Positions 33,419 through 46,600 of a stretch of 51,576 nt of DNA are shown piece by piece. This DNA is from Lingula anatina. Its lineage: Eukaryota > Brachiopoda > Lingulata > Lingulida > Lingulidae. The stretch lies in NCBI RefSeq assembly GCF_001039355.2, contig NW_019773765.1, positions 1 through 51,576 of the forward strand, read 5' to 3'. Position numbers and translations under genes: made by a program. The notes below the pieces were generated by a model, which did not search any database, was not told the DNA's origin, and worked only from the letters and a program-made list of their open reading frames with translations. The stretch's first letter is position 1, and the number at the start of each line of letters is the position of its first letter.

Positions 33419-35903
33419 CTGTTGCCAGCAACATGAATAATGTAGACAGACGGCGAATGCCTCATGCAAGCGTCGTTTTCGTGTCCCTGCAGTCGTTAAG
33501 ACCTCACATTAGTGGACATATCCAGGACCCAATATCCGTTTATCGGTGACATTGGTTTTTAAAATTTATCATTACTATTAGAGGTTAGGATTTCTTAGAA
33601 TTGCTACATGTTGTAGTTCTGTAAATTATACAGAGCTTATGTAAATGAACTTCAATGCAGATTGCTGATGACGCGATTGAAAAAGATTATGACTTTTATT
33701 GTGATTTATGGAAAGTTGGTCGAATTTCTCTCCGCTTATTGAATTATTTCGGTTGCTTAGTTTCTGTCCAACGAAACAATGATGGATTGTAATCTTATCT
33801 GTTTTAATTGTAAGCTTTTAAGATAATTGGGTTTTTAAAAAAACATAGCGTAAGAGTCAATTGGCGTTGCCGCGCAGAGAAAATCGAGGGCAGAGGACAG
33901 TGGCTGCTTCAAGTGGAAAATCCGATAAAGACCTATTTCATTTGAAGAATAAACCATTTATCACCCCCTTGGGATGCGTTGTTGAGTATGTTGTATCAAT
34001 AAGATACCAACTCTCACTGTCTATTCTGCACGGAGGAAATTGAATTAATGCATACACGTATACCGTTTGGACAAGGGAAAAACTTGCGCCAGAGATGCAC
34101 TGCAAGTAGAAACATCTTAAAGCCATTAGACCCTCCTATTTAATTGGGCAAAGTTCAAGCGAAACCGCTACTCGATTTACCACATATTGTTGATAGAAGG
34201 AAGAAACGAGGAAGGGAAGAAAGGAAAGAGATGGAGAGGTCTATTCCGCAGGGCCAAAGGGCATGCAAGTTTCTATAATTGTTTAATGTACCTTAACACT
34301 GTGATGCCATTTCAATATTTTTCGATAACAAAAAGTCCCTGCAGAACTTGGCTTTCTTCTTAAAATTCGAATACAGCGAAATGATCATTTGTGCCAAACA
34401 AAATCGATGCCTTATGTTCAGTAATTCTCCAGAGTTGTAACAATGAAGATGGAGTGAGGCCGGGTGGAGATAATTGAATTTTAACCGCACGTGATTTCGA
34501 TCGTAGATAATAAATGTAGATAGTTATATGATATAAAACAGCTTAATACTGATTAAAAAAAGAAGAGCGGAGCTATTGCAGCTTTTTGTTTTTCCCCTGG
34601 CACTAAAAACATTGGCACAATGAAAAGCACCTTTTGCGACGATCACAAGAATGCACAAGGTCTGACAATCGAAAATGGCGTGTGAACCGTACCCTCTTGA
34701 AAACGCATTTGTTGACTGAAAAAATGTAAAAAAATCACCGATCCCTTCAAGTATGCAATTCGTTATATATAACAAACGAGAAAAAGAGAATCCACGACAA
34801 CGTTAGCTTCACTTTTCATCACCTATCAGCATAATAATAACGCAAAAGATAGCTTAACCTGAACCGCGTTTATTTAGTTACATATTGAAAAAAAAATGCA
34901 TTCATATCTGACACCATCAGAGATATTTTATTAACATGAAAAATCCAAACATACATGAGATTTAACGGATTATATCCAAATTTGAAATTAAAATATATCA
35001 AAGTATCAGAATGGTAAGAATTCATAGTCACATTAACACATATTGCATCTAAATTTATATACATCAAAATGGACATTTATACACAATTACACGACTAGAT
35101 ATTTAATACAATTATCATTGAACTGTAGAGTGCAAATGATAACAAGCGCAGAAGAAAATCAAATAGCGATAAATAAAGGGTTTATCCAGTAAGTTTGGCC
35201 CAAGGCGCCAAAGAGATACAAAACCGGGTATGTGGCAAACAAAATGCTGCAAGAAAGATTGAAATCAATGTTTTTAAGTAACAACGGCACCAATACAGTG
35301 TGCACTAATGAAGTTTCTCCCACCAATGCATAATGTACTATGTTTGGCGGTGGCATTCGCCCAAGAAGTATTATTTACAGATAATGGGTCAATGGAGAGC
35401 AATTTGGAGAGGCCCAGATCTCTTATGCAACGGAGGTACCTCCGCTCTGAGTATTCCTATGGGCATTTAACCAGTACTACATGTAATGGCACTCAACTAT
35501 AGTTTTTGTTTTGACAGACTTTGATGGGAGTCAGAGACCCAGCTGGCCACCGAGTGCCCCATCAGTTTTTGAAGTGCTTAATAACAATATTCACTGTAAA
35601 TGCAATAAAACATATTTGTATGTATTTTTGTAAATTATTACTGAATTTGTAAGATATTACAGGGCTTATAAATAAAAATAATTTCTTAACAAATGAGATC
35701 AAGGAGACAGAATGAAATGAATAAATTAAAACAAATATCACGTTGCTGTAATGCTATCACTTTAGGTAAGGCTTAGAACAACACAAAATACCAGATACTT
35801 CTCAAACATTAACACATAACACAACACAAAGTAAATGTCAAGTTTTTAAAACTTGAATCTCATGTTTTCTTGAAGAATCATTTGGTTGTCGAAGATCTGC
35901 AAG
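33419..35903. other. Intergenic region between the LRR gene and DEPDC7
   Basis: Contains the 3' UTR of the LRR gene, a purine-rich tract near 34195-34242 and AT-rich spacer. The + strand 35270-35640 interval has a protein-like frame and a strong acceptor at about 35515, followed by an AATAAA near 35607, but no homology is recognised. DEPDC7's 3' UTR extends into this region from the right. Confidence 0.45.
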
Positions 35904-38900
35904 TCATTCTTTTAAATCTGAAAAGAATTTGTTGAAAATGTACGGGTGGTGTCTTTGAAACTGCTTCACTCGACTTTTCTTTTCTTTTAGGGAAATGCTT
36001 GTATCATCGAGAATGCCGTCCATAATCTTGCGCAGACACTGCTCCGTGTAATCCTCCATCTGTTTCTTGTATTCCTCCTGCGTAACCCTGTCGCAATATG
36101 TGAAGGTTTCAGCTGAAATGATTAACATTGATTCTAAATGAAAATGGGACGAGTCAAGAGTGCATTCACTCAAGCCAAATTGAATAGGTAGCCATAAATG
36201 AAATTACAAGTCTTTTTGTTTGTTTGTTTTTTCCACCCTCAGGGGTATACACCAGTTGATATTAATCAAAATAGGCTTAGAAATGGTAACTATGAAAGCA
36301 GCATGAATCGGGCATAAGTTACATTACAAATTCATCTGAGACTCCAACACTTATAATTGTGACATTTTACTCAAACATGCTGTTGTCTTTGCAGAGAAAT
36401 TTTATTCACTGATTGAACTTTTCATCCAAATGTCAGCAGAGACATAGGGATGTACTTGGACAAATCACATTTCATACTAAAAGTTTTAATGAGGGGTGAA
36501 GTGCTGGTTTTGGGTGAAGTGCAGTTTTTTTTTTTTTTTTTTTTTTTTGGGGGGGGGGGGTGTGTGAAGTGCCATGTTTTTCAAGGTGTATACCTTTACA
36601 TGTGAGTGCATATATAAAATATAACCTTGTTAATTTTTCATTAATAAATAAAAATAAATACTGATAAGTGGTTTGGGGGGGGCACTGATGAAAAAAGTGA
36701 AACAGTTGCTGCAGGTTTGCTATCAATAGTTGGTAGTGTGTGCAATCTTTACACAGTAATTTATTTTTGTTAACTTTTATGATATGAGAAGGCTAAAACA
36801 CATTTTTGCCAAATTGATTAAAGGAATTCAACTGCATTTCATTTCATTGGACTTCCTGGAGAGCCACCCAGCTTTCTCATGCTCCAAATTCTTACCAACA
36901 ACTGGGTCCATTTCAGAGCCCTTCATCTGTTGTAAGCTTTGCATAACCATGAACTTAATGTCTTTAGGAGTAGTAAAAACAGCATCACAGTTGTCCATCA
37001 TGAACATGACCAGAAGACTTGTAGGCTGTGGAGCAAGCAGCTTACATTTGAAGACAGCCCCAGTGAATATGTTATTCACTGCCTCTCTGTTACTAAGCTG
37101 AAATGCAATCGATATTAAATTAGGCACTGGAGGTAGATTGGTCCCTTGTCATTTCACAAAGATAAGTTTTCATAAAAAAACTTCAATCAATGATGATACA
37201 GTTCTTTTCCCACGAACAGATACCAATTCACAATTAGAACAGTTGTGTGGACATGGCAAGTAAAGAGAAACCCAACTCTGCTATTATGACTCATTACTAA
37301 AGATTTCAAAAACCAATCCATGAGAACGTTAGTTCTTTTCTCATGAAAAGATACCAATTAACAAATTGAACAGTTTTATGGGCATAACAAATGAAAAAAA
37401 CATAAGTATGCAATTATGACTCATTGCCATAGTTTTCAAAAACCAATCCATGCACGAAATGTACCTTTGGATCAAGCTTCATTTCACCATCAGAAGCTGC
37501 CACTTGCATGAACTTGAGGAGCTTCTTTAACTCGGCTCTTATGTCCGTGGGCAACAGTAACATGCTAAGTTGAAGAGCTTCCAAGCCAGACCGCTTTCCT
37601 TCGCTGATCAGTTTGATGATCCCAACATATAGATCCAGGCACTTGTCTGACAGCAAGGGTTGGGGCATTGCACTGTAGTGGCCTGCTAGGGTCTGAAACA
37701 GCCTCCACTTCTGCTCCTCCGCCGACATAAGCTCGTTGGCCAGGCTGGTGAGGACGGAGATGCCTGCTGGGATATGGTCCAGCAGGCTCAGGGCTCCCTT
37801 TATCCAAGGATCACTGGGCCTAATTGACAGAGGAATGATATAATGGTCAGGTTCAGACTACTTATAAAGCAATTTAACTCCAGTAGAGTGAATGGTAACA
37901 CACAACCCTATCATTTTTACCTCACACACACACATATGCAATTTCTGACCAGGGGGTTGTAATTTTATATCCTAACAGGAATGTAGCATAGCTTTGGACT
38001 AAGTACGGGATATCTAAAGAGAAGCCAGAATATCTAAGATAATGCTTATTGCCCCTTAACTTTTTTTACAAACAATTATACAAAAAAGTGTCCCTCACCT
38101 TTCTGATCCAATATAACAGGGACTAGCATGACCTGTGTTGAATATAACAGTATTATGCCTTGTTGCTTTCTTCTCTCGGCTGGCATCCATCAAGATACCA
38201 TCTAGCATTGGCAAGTCAATAATCGTTAGAAGTTTTGCCAAAGCTGCCTCTCTGAATAGCTCTTCTTTCACTGAAAAGCATGTGAAAAGATTGCATGCAT
38301 TTCAAAGATGAATTTACACTATAATGTCTAATTTTTCTTTTCATTTTGGAACTGCTTTCATTTGTTTTACTGAATAAGAACTTGGTTAACATCACACCAC
38401 ACCATAACTCACTTATTGCAAATTTTTCTTCAAATAGTGTCTTGCGTAACCCTTCACCCATGCAAAAGAAAAAAAATTCTTTGAATGAGAGGCTAAAATA
38501 AACTCTCAACGTTTAAAATAATAAAGCAAACATGTAATATGCGTGCAATAGAACAGCCAATGCACTGACATCAATTAAGTTAAAGAACAATCAAAATTTA
38601 TTGAGATCTGCATTAGTGCAGCTAAAAGCCACAGTCAATGATCAATGTAATAAATCCTTTGCCCAATCTACAACTTTGCAGCTTGTTATGAATTAAGGTT
38701 TCAACAGATGTGCAGCAGATGGTGAATGCTGTTGTTGTGACAGTATGGCTTAGGCTGTGATGTGTTGAATTTGTATATATACCTTCTGCAGGTATACGTC
38801 TCTTCTTTAAGCAGTCTGAAAGAGGTGTCCCTTGATTGCCCTGCCAGGCAATTTTAGGTGGACTCCTAAATACATCCGGAGTAAAGTTCTTTTTGACAAA

Positions 38901-41491
38901 ATCCCTGCTTTTCCTTTTCATAGAGTCTGATATGTCTGAGCTTCTCTTTCGTATCGAGTCTTTGATATTGATGATCTCCTGTAAGACTTGTCCCTGGCGA
39001 TTCACCACCACTGGATTACTGTACACTCCCTCTCCATCTATCAGATCAGGCTCCACTTCTTTATGAATTCTGAAAAGCACAAGAACAAGAAATAAAGAAA
39101 ACAGTAATATGTACACATAATTTTTTTTTTTTTGGAGGGGGGGGGGGGCGGGGGCGGGTTGTTTTGCTATTAGCAGGCAGGCAAAGTGCAAGGAACCTCG
39201 ACAACAACACCTGCCTTTCCTCCTTATACGTATTCATAGCACAGCATGCAGTTTTATATTATCAACAGGTGTTTCCATTTACCTGCTGTGGCAAACACCT
39301 GCCAATGCACCTGGAATGTGCTGGACAGTGTTAGAACCAGGATTAGCATTGCATAATCTTGATGGATTAACTTGGATAGACTGCTTAAAATAATTAATAC
39401 AATTGAACTACATAAATTCTTTAGTAATTGAATTCACTATCAAAGCAGCAATTTTGCAGCTATCAGGATCTGTTAAGTCTTGAAAATAATACAAGGTTAA
39501 CTGTACTGACATCACTTAGATAAATGTTTTTGAATCTTAAAAAAACAAAACAAAAAAAAGGAACAATTATATAACAATAAAAATAAAAAGGACAATTATA
39601 CGAGATTTCCAATGCTTTTAATTTATTTTGATATTTATTCCAATGATATTACTATTAGTTATCTTATCAAATTGCACTTCAGCATTGCTCAAAATATGTG
39701 AATGGCACATGTTTCGAATGTACTATGTATGTAACTTTTTTCCTGTCAAATTGAAGTAAAGAAAAAGTGGTCTTTAAATGTTTCTTTTACTGGTATGTTC
39801 AAGTCTGAAGTTCATATGATATTATAGTTATACTATTTAAGTAACCCTTGAAATTTTGCTCACTGTACTTTCTTAGTTGTTGTGCAAGTCACAGTCCTAA
39901 TTTAAAGAGAATAAAACATCTGGCTTAATTTACTGAATAAATTAAAAATGCTCCACAAAACTAAATCAGAATAGTTTTGTTTAGTGTTGATAAAAAGGAA
40001 TGATATCATGAGGCAAATGGTTTCCTTACCTCATTTTTGTATCTTTTCTTGGAAGTGTTTCCTTCACTTCATGATTGTCCATCATATCTGTATCTACTTC
40101 ATCAATGTTTTCATCACTGAAGCCATATTCAGAATCAGGCGGCTCTATAAACTTGTAAAACTTGTTACTGCTGTCTTCAAACGTGGGCTTCTTTTCTTCA
40201 CTTGAACTGGCTTTGCTGCATACTGGTTCAAATATGTTGTTATCCATAAAAGTTTGGCACAGCTGTAAGGCATAAAATTTAGCTATGAATATATGTTTAA
40301 GGTTTTAATGCATTGACCCTTACTTAAGGCTGCTGCTTTTGTATGGAAACACCTGCTCTTTAAAGGCAACATCTGTCATGTCCAGGGCCTCAGCACAATA
40401 GTTTCGCAGTATAGTGGCTTAAAACTGATAGATGTCAAAATGATTTGAGTTTGACTTTCCTAATAACAAAAAGCATAAATTTACAGTCTTGTTTTTTTTT
40501 TATAGTAGATATATTATATTAGATGTACTAGTTGATGAAGAATTTGGTTCATTTAAATTCCATACTTTAATAGCATTCTCCCTGCTGATTTCCTTCCCAC
40601 ATGCCTGCCCTTCATCTAAAAGATGTCTGAGCATCACATCCACAGCATCTGACCCAGTGAAACAGTCATCGTAGTACTTCATCAGGTATCTACGACGTTT
40701 GACATCAACTCGGTGTCTCAAGATTTCAATCAGCTCATTCCACATCTGAGTTGCTTTAAATTGACCTGCCAAGAAATGAAGAGGATAATTCACTTCTGCA
40801 GACACAATATCTAACATAGAATAAACCTTGAGAGAATTTTTTAATTAAAAAAGTTACTAGTAAGTTCATATATGTATGCACACATATGTTAATAAAGACC
40901 TTATAAAATTGTAGTAAACATGGTAACAATTTAAGTATGCTTGTAAAAAGCACTTATTCTGGGGGAGGGTGCTAAAAAGCTGTTCCAACATATATTTGGA
41001 TATTCAAAGGCAGATTACAGGGCATTCAACACTTTAAAAAGTCTCGAATTATGACTTATGTGTCCTTATCATCCAGACAATCCAATCATTGTTTATGACA
41101 GCTGTAAATAGCCGCAGGGTCCAATTACGTCATGGAATATGCCAAAATATCTTCATAATCACACATTTTTACAGCACATTAACATCCATGAATTTAAACT
41201 AATATAATCTGGCATCCCCCAATCCTGGACTAGAGTAGTCGCTTTGAAAATGACAAGGATCATGAGGACGGGATCATGAGGAAGTAAAATTACATACATG
41301 AACCTCCAGTAAATAAAACTATAAAAGTACACAAAAGAATGGACACAGTAGATTTTTTCGAAAGTTATATCCACACAAGTTTAAAAAACAATGCCACAAA
41401 CTTTTTAATAAAACTTACCTCCTGGTTTAGCATAGCTGTGCCGTCTTTCAAAATTTAATAACAGAGGCGAACCTTTCCATGAGGCCGCCAT
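35904..41491 (-). CDS. DEPDC7: DEP domain-containing protein 7 (DEPDC4/7 family), complete
   Basis: Coding exons on the minus strand, 5' to 3': 41491..41419, 40765..40566, 40262..40030, 39069..38783, 38270..38099, 37819..37465, 37097..36896, 36112..35904. All have GT-AG borders and the summed length is 1731 bases (576 aa; the human protein is about 511 aa). Residues about 25-110 form a DEP domain: Q-x-x-A-T-x-M-W start, a V-D-V-K-R-R-R block, and D-D-C-F-T-G-S-D-A-V-D-V. It is followed by the family motif K-K-P-T-F-E-D-S-S near residue 117. The linker at about 130-270 is long, acidic then basic. The C-terminal half (about 290-576) matches the helical, RhoGAP-like tail of the family, with W-I-K-G-A-L-S-L-L-D and L-L-P-T-D-I-R-A-E-L. 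DEP domains mediate membrane or receptor association; vertebrate DEPDC7 has been linked to CARMA-dependent NF-kB signalling. DEPDC4 cannot be fully excluded. It is divergent from TCP11L1. Confidence 0.93.
36526..36560. repeat. T23-G12 homopolymer junction in DEPDC7 intron
   Basis: 23 T directly followed by 12 G, the same structure as at 14581-14617. Confidence 0.9.
39121..39158. repeat. T13-G-rich tract in DEPDC7 intron
   Basis: A T run is followed by a G-rich stretch with several GGGG blocks, a possible G-quadruplex on the + strand. Confidence 0.85.
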
Positions 41492-41660
41492 TGTATTTTA
41501 AACAAACCCTTCCCGACATGCATTATTTGACGTCATATCCGTAAACAAAGAATCGCTTTGTGTGTATCCACATCTGGAAGCATCTGCACACTTTGAATGA
41601 CTAATAGAAGCGAATATTTGATAACTTTCAACTTGTAACTGCAGGAATTGACAAGTAGGT
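41492..41660. promoter_or_regulatory. Bidirectional promoter of DEPDC7 and TCP11L1
   Basis: The DEPDC7 start codon is at 41491 on the minus strand. On + a GTGAGT donor at 41659 ends a probable non-coding first exon of TCP11L1, which splices to the acceptor at 43638. The interval holds a perfect CRE palindrome (41528-41535). The DEPDC7 start region, ACAATGGCGGCC, resembles a YY1-type initiator. No TATA box is obvious. Shared promoter use is inferred from the divergent spacing. Confidence 0.6.
41528..41535. promoter_or_regulatory. Perfect palindromic cAMP response element (TGACGTCA)
   Basis: The full 8-bp CREB/ATF site lies 37 bases upstream of the DEPDC7 ATG and upstream of the probable TCP11L1 first exon. 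Because it is palindromic it could serve both genes. Confidence 0.65.
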
Positions 41661-43145
41661 GAGTTTTTCTTTAACTTTCAGTTACATCTAAAGATAAGAA
41701 AATGCTTTATGTGGTAGTAATAGTGAGTTTTATTTACTTGGTGCCCTCGATCAGCTGTTCGACTCCGAGATTACTTTTTTTTTCCGTATTTAAGCTATTT
41801 TCATTTTACGCTCAATGTAATCTTTGTTATGAAGCTTAATAAGGGCGATGTTGTTATTTAAGGAGATATGTTGTAATTAGTGCTAATTGCCACGTCCTTG
41901 CCTAATTAATATACAATACTACTGCTAACAGTAAAATTTAAATAATATAATCAAGGGACGGCCAAGGGATGGTAAGCGGCCCATGATAAGAGGATGCAAA
42001 AGAATGTCAATATCCTGCGAAAGTCTCTGGCCATAGGCGTAAAATTTTTAGTTATTATTTTCTCTCCAAATTATGCACTGACAAATTAGGGCATTCATTA
42101 TTAGCCATTTAACGCTTTCAAGTTTGTATGTTACAGTTTTCTACACATTATACATTATATGGTCAGCAACAAGTGCATCTGTTTTGGCAGCAGCTGTTGT
42201 GGTGCTTCTCCTTATATTCCCTGATTTCATGTTGAAGCTGTTTTAGCCTTGGTAAACCATAAGACATACTTTTTCTTGAAGCCCATATTTCTTTCTTTGT
42301 AAAAAAAGTGCTTCAGGTTTAGCATGTTGCAGTCATACTCAAATTTGAAATACAGGGAAATATACTGGAAAGTGTACACTAGACTTTAGAGTAAACACAG
42401 GAAACACTATTTCACTAGAATAGAGTTATATGAATTGAAAAATATTGTTAGGTACTTAACTGACATTATTGACCTAACCTTACAATTTGTTCAGTATACA
42501 GCATACAGATTTTTATTCACTGACTACTCATAAAACTACATTTTTTAAAACTTGTTTACATATAGAAAGATGTGATAAAAATTGATTAATCTGCACAAAT
42601 TAGGTAACATCCCTAAAATAAATACACCTAACTGCCACAGTTATCCCTCCCCCACCCCCAATTGTGGAGGTCTTCTTAAACCATGTGACCCAAAGGTTTG
42701 GCTTAACAATTGTCTCAGCTAATTAAAGGTATGAATTTTGGATATCCTGTCTAGATTGTCCCTAATTATCAGGCCTTATCACCTGAATCAGTGTGTTAGA
42801 GGTGGTAGGTCACAACCATTTACGTTTTCATTGCTAAAGGAGACTGAAAATGAGGCCTTCAAATGTTCATCATTTTCCTACACTTAATGAATCAGATTTA
42901 TTTGGTATTGCATTAGAAAGCTCTGTCTAATTTGGCATTCTTCTTAAAAATCTTAGTGATGGTCCATTTCTCTAGCATGAAAAATTTGTTACATATCTAC
43001 CAGTACTTACTTACCCTTTTTAGTCAGTAGAAGTGGTGCAGTTACTAAATATAAGTAAATATCTGTACTATGATCAGTATCAATTAGAAAGCAAGAACAT
43101 TTTACAAGGAAACATAAGAAGCCAGAGAAAATCCCCTCAACACAT

Positions 43146-43222
<77 letters not shown>

Positions 43223-43638
43223 TTCAGTTTCTTACACATCACAAGTACATTCCACATGCCAACCAAAATTCATCTCTCGAGCAGTAGGAAAAAGCTTAAA
43301 ACTGGACCTTCTTCAAATTTCTGCTTGTTAAAACCTACTAATAATTTTTCCCTCCAGTCTATAAAACACCGAAAGTAAGCAAAAATATATCTGAAAATTT
43401 AATTTTTAAATTTTGGAAATAATGTAAAGCAACAGCTTTATTTGACATATAATCAGTTATTTTCAAGTCCAGTTAGTCCACCTTTGCAATTATTTGCCTA
43501 AAAATCTTTACGCCTGAGATGAAACAGTTAACCACAGTCTGAGGAAAAAGTGATGCTGCTGATGTGCAAAAAGTCTGTGTTAATATCTACCTTTTTGTAA
43601 AAATAGTAAATGTCATCTAGCTATTTTGATTTATGTAG
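41661..43638 (+). other. TCP11L1 first intron (non-coding)
   Basis: Spans from the candidate 5' UTR donor (41659) to the acceptor just before the coding exon. It contains the (ACGC)n(AC)n microsatellite. No coding frame is supported. Confidence 0.5.
43147..43219. repeat. Compound (ACGC)n(AC)n microsatellite
   Basis: About nine ACGC units run into about eighteen AC units. Alternating purine-pyrimidine sequence of this length can adopt Z-DNA. Confidence 0.95.
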
Positions 43639-43647
43639 GTGTTAAAC

Positions 43648-46600
43648 ATGGATGACAAAGATGATCTGGATGATTCCTTGAATGGAGAATTTCCCAGTCC
43701 AAGGAAAGATAGTGATGATGCATTGAGTTCCTCTGCAGACTCAGAAAAAATGACAGAGTCCAAACGTAGAAGAATGAATACTCCAAGCCCAGCATTTATG
43801 GTTGCAGGTATAATATTCAGCTTCTGTATGGTATATATATTTAACTATATAATAATTACAATTGTATATTATTTTAGACAAAAGGATGCAGTTTACTTGT
43901 GCAGAACTAATAAAACAATCTTTACTTTATGAATAGTATGGAATCATCCATGCAGTATAACCTGTAATTTACACTTTTTCTTTGGTATGAGAGTTATCTT
44001 TTTTTTTTTCAGCATCTCCCCCAAGGTTTATTTCATTTGACCAGTTGATGACAGCTGCAAATGGCATTGCTAACATGAGCCTTGCACATGAGATTGCTGT
44101 AGATTCCAACTTCAAACTTGAAAAACTAGAGCCAGAGCAGAACAGGTAAGCAGAGATTACAATTTGGGGGTTGTGAATGACTTTTATTAACATGATTCAC
44201 TCTCTTAGGTGTCATTGAAAATGACATTTGTGCTAAAACTTAGGACCAGAAATGATTTTCTTCATATAATCAAAACTTGGAAAACATTTTCACATTCATG
44301 TACATTTTCTGCCACTATGTCAGTGTCAATATTTTATTAATATTTATATTTCAGCATTGAAAAACAAGTGAAAGAAATAATGCACAAGGCATTTTGGGAT
44401 GCTCTTGATGAAAAGTTAAAGGACCCTCCTGACTATTCACATGCCATTGTATTGATGGAAGAAGTCAAGCAGGTAACAAATCAATTATTTATAAATTGTG
44501 TATAATGAGGCATTACCAAGATGTTACCAGGTTTTGATGTTACCCATTGAGCTAGGCAATAGATTGTAGATTTTGCATAAAACTTCCCCCCCCCCCCCCC
44601 CCAATTTTTTTTTTTCAAAGTTACTAGTCTAAATTTGATGAATGGAAATGTAAGCAGTTGTGTTAGAATAATGTCCCATTATTTGCAGATTTCATCTTCG
44701 GACTAATAAAATTTAATTGGATATGATATAGTCAGAGTGGCCAGTGGGCTGAAAAGTTGAAGGTGTAAACATTAAAAGAACAGAAATGCTTTAACACATT
44801 TTCATGTAAGTGTTAAATTTTATAAAAAATTCTGTATAGCAGCATTTCTTTATTTTCAGAATCTCCTTGGAATATTGTTGCCACAGCATCAGCGCCTCAA
44901 AGCACATATCAATGAAGTGCTGGACATGGATCTCATTAGACAGAAGATTGACAATNGAAGGTGTAAACATTAAAAGAACAGAAATGCTTTAACACATTTT
45001 CATGTAAGTGTTAAATTTTATAAAAAATTCTGTATAGCAGCATTTCTTTATTTTCAGAATCTCCTTGGAATATTGTTGCCACAGCATCAGCGCCTCAAAG
45101 CACATATCAATGAAGTGCTGGACATGGATCTCATTAGACAGAAGATTGACAATGATGCTTTTGATTTTCATTATTATGCTGAATTTGTAATTTCTATTAT
45201 GGCCCGACTCTGTGCCCCAGCCAGAGATGAAAGGATTAAAAATCTGAGGGAAATTAAAGAAGTTGTCCCTCTCTATAAGTGAGTTGGTATCTCCTTACAT
45301 AAACATACAATCTTTTCAAATATCGCATTTGGTCAACAATCTGTCTGTCTTTCTCTCTTCTTGAGTAATGTTTTCACATTAAAAGGCCAATGTAAATTGT
45401 TGCTTGGAATATTTAATAACTTGAATAGATGTAGTAGCAGTATTCTGAAAAAAAAAGAGAGCATCAGGTCAATCTTTATCAGAGCTGTTAATTTCAGTCT
45501 TGTCCTGGTAGGCTGAACAAAGGAGCATGCTGATTTGTGAAAATTGTGGCAATAATTGTAACTTGCCTTTCTTTCAGGGAGATGTTTGAAGTGTTAGACC
45601 TAATGAAGATGGACATGGCCAACTTCACCATTCAGCAAATGAGACCCTACTTACAACAGCAGTCTGTGGACTATGAAAAGAAAAAGTTTCAAGAGTTTTT
45701 GAAAACACAACAAGGTATTTCGTGTTTTATGAATATTGGTAGAGCATATTAAGTACTCTGTGGCATCTTACCCTTTAAGAAAATAATATTTTTCTGAAAA
45801 AAAAAGAGAAGAAGAAGAAGTAGTAGTTTAATGTTTGTTAACAGGAAGTTCTTGCATCTTTGGTTTTCTTCTATTCAAGAGGCTGGAACAAATGGTTTGG
45901 AGTTCACCAGTGCTTGGTTGGAGAGGAGTGTGGATAAGTTAGAAAAGCTGCAGGAAAAGGCAAGCCAGTCTGCAGAGGCTGAGGCTACAGCAACGCCACC
46001 TACTTATGTGACTCCTGCCAGGATCATCAATGAAGCTTACATGGAGCTGCTCGAGTGGAGAGATGAAACTGTGTTTCCAGAGGTAAAACTAGATATTTGG
46101 TATTACAGGGGAAATTATCAGAAAGACTATCATAGTATGGAGGTTTTCGTCTCAAAACCAGCATCAAATCAAATGGGAGTATTCCACATTTCTGAATTGC
46201 TGTCTTAACCATTAACAACATGTATATTAAAACAAAACACACACAAAAAAATGAAATATTCTATTAAATTGTGTTTGCTCTTGCATGTTTTTTAATGTAC
46301 CAAATTTAAGCACTTCATATATACACCCTGCTGAGGTTACTATCTGGTTCTCTTAATCAAGACCCTGTTGATGGACCAGTCTAGATATTTGGAACTCAGA
46401 GACAAGACTTGGAGGTTTTCCCTGGTATCATCGATTCTACTTGTGACATACAACACTGTGGGGGCCCCTATTGCTGGAGTGAAGGATCTCAAAGACAAAC
46501 TGAAAACTGAACTAATGGTATTGTTGCAGGGTGTTAATGAGAGGTAATTATAGCTGACACTTAAGTATTTAAAAATATGCAGAGATATTTCATAAAGTGT

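Noticed and set aside
32899-33465. 188-codon minus-strand frame opposite the LRR gene
   Set aside because: It is an antisense shadow; the plus strand has clear LRR periodicity, a signal peptide and an LRRCT cap.
43147-43219. A tandem array that could be mistaken for a CRISPR-like repeat
   Set aside because: It is a simple microsatellite without spacers, in a eukaryotic intron.
43007-43287. Cysteine/valine- or threonine/histidine-repeat proteins
   Set aside because: They are translations of the (ACGC)n(AC)n microsatellite in a TCP11L1 intron.
44860-44955. A duplicated TCP11L1 exon as a real mutually exclusive exon
   Set aside because: It is identical to the next copy, lacks its 3' half and donor, and ends at a single N; a contig-overlap artefact is far more likely.
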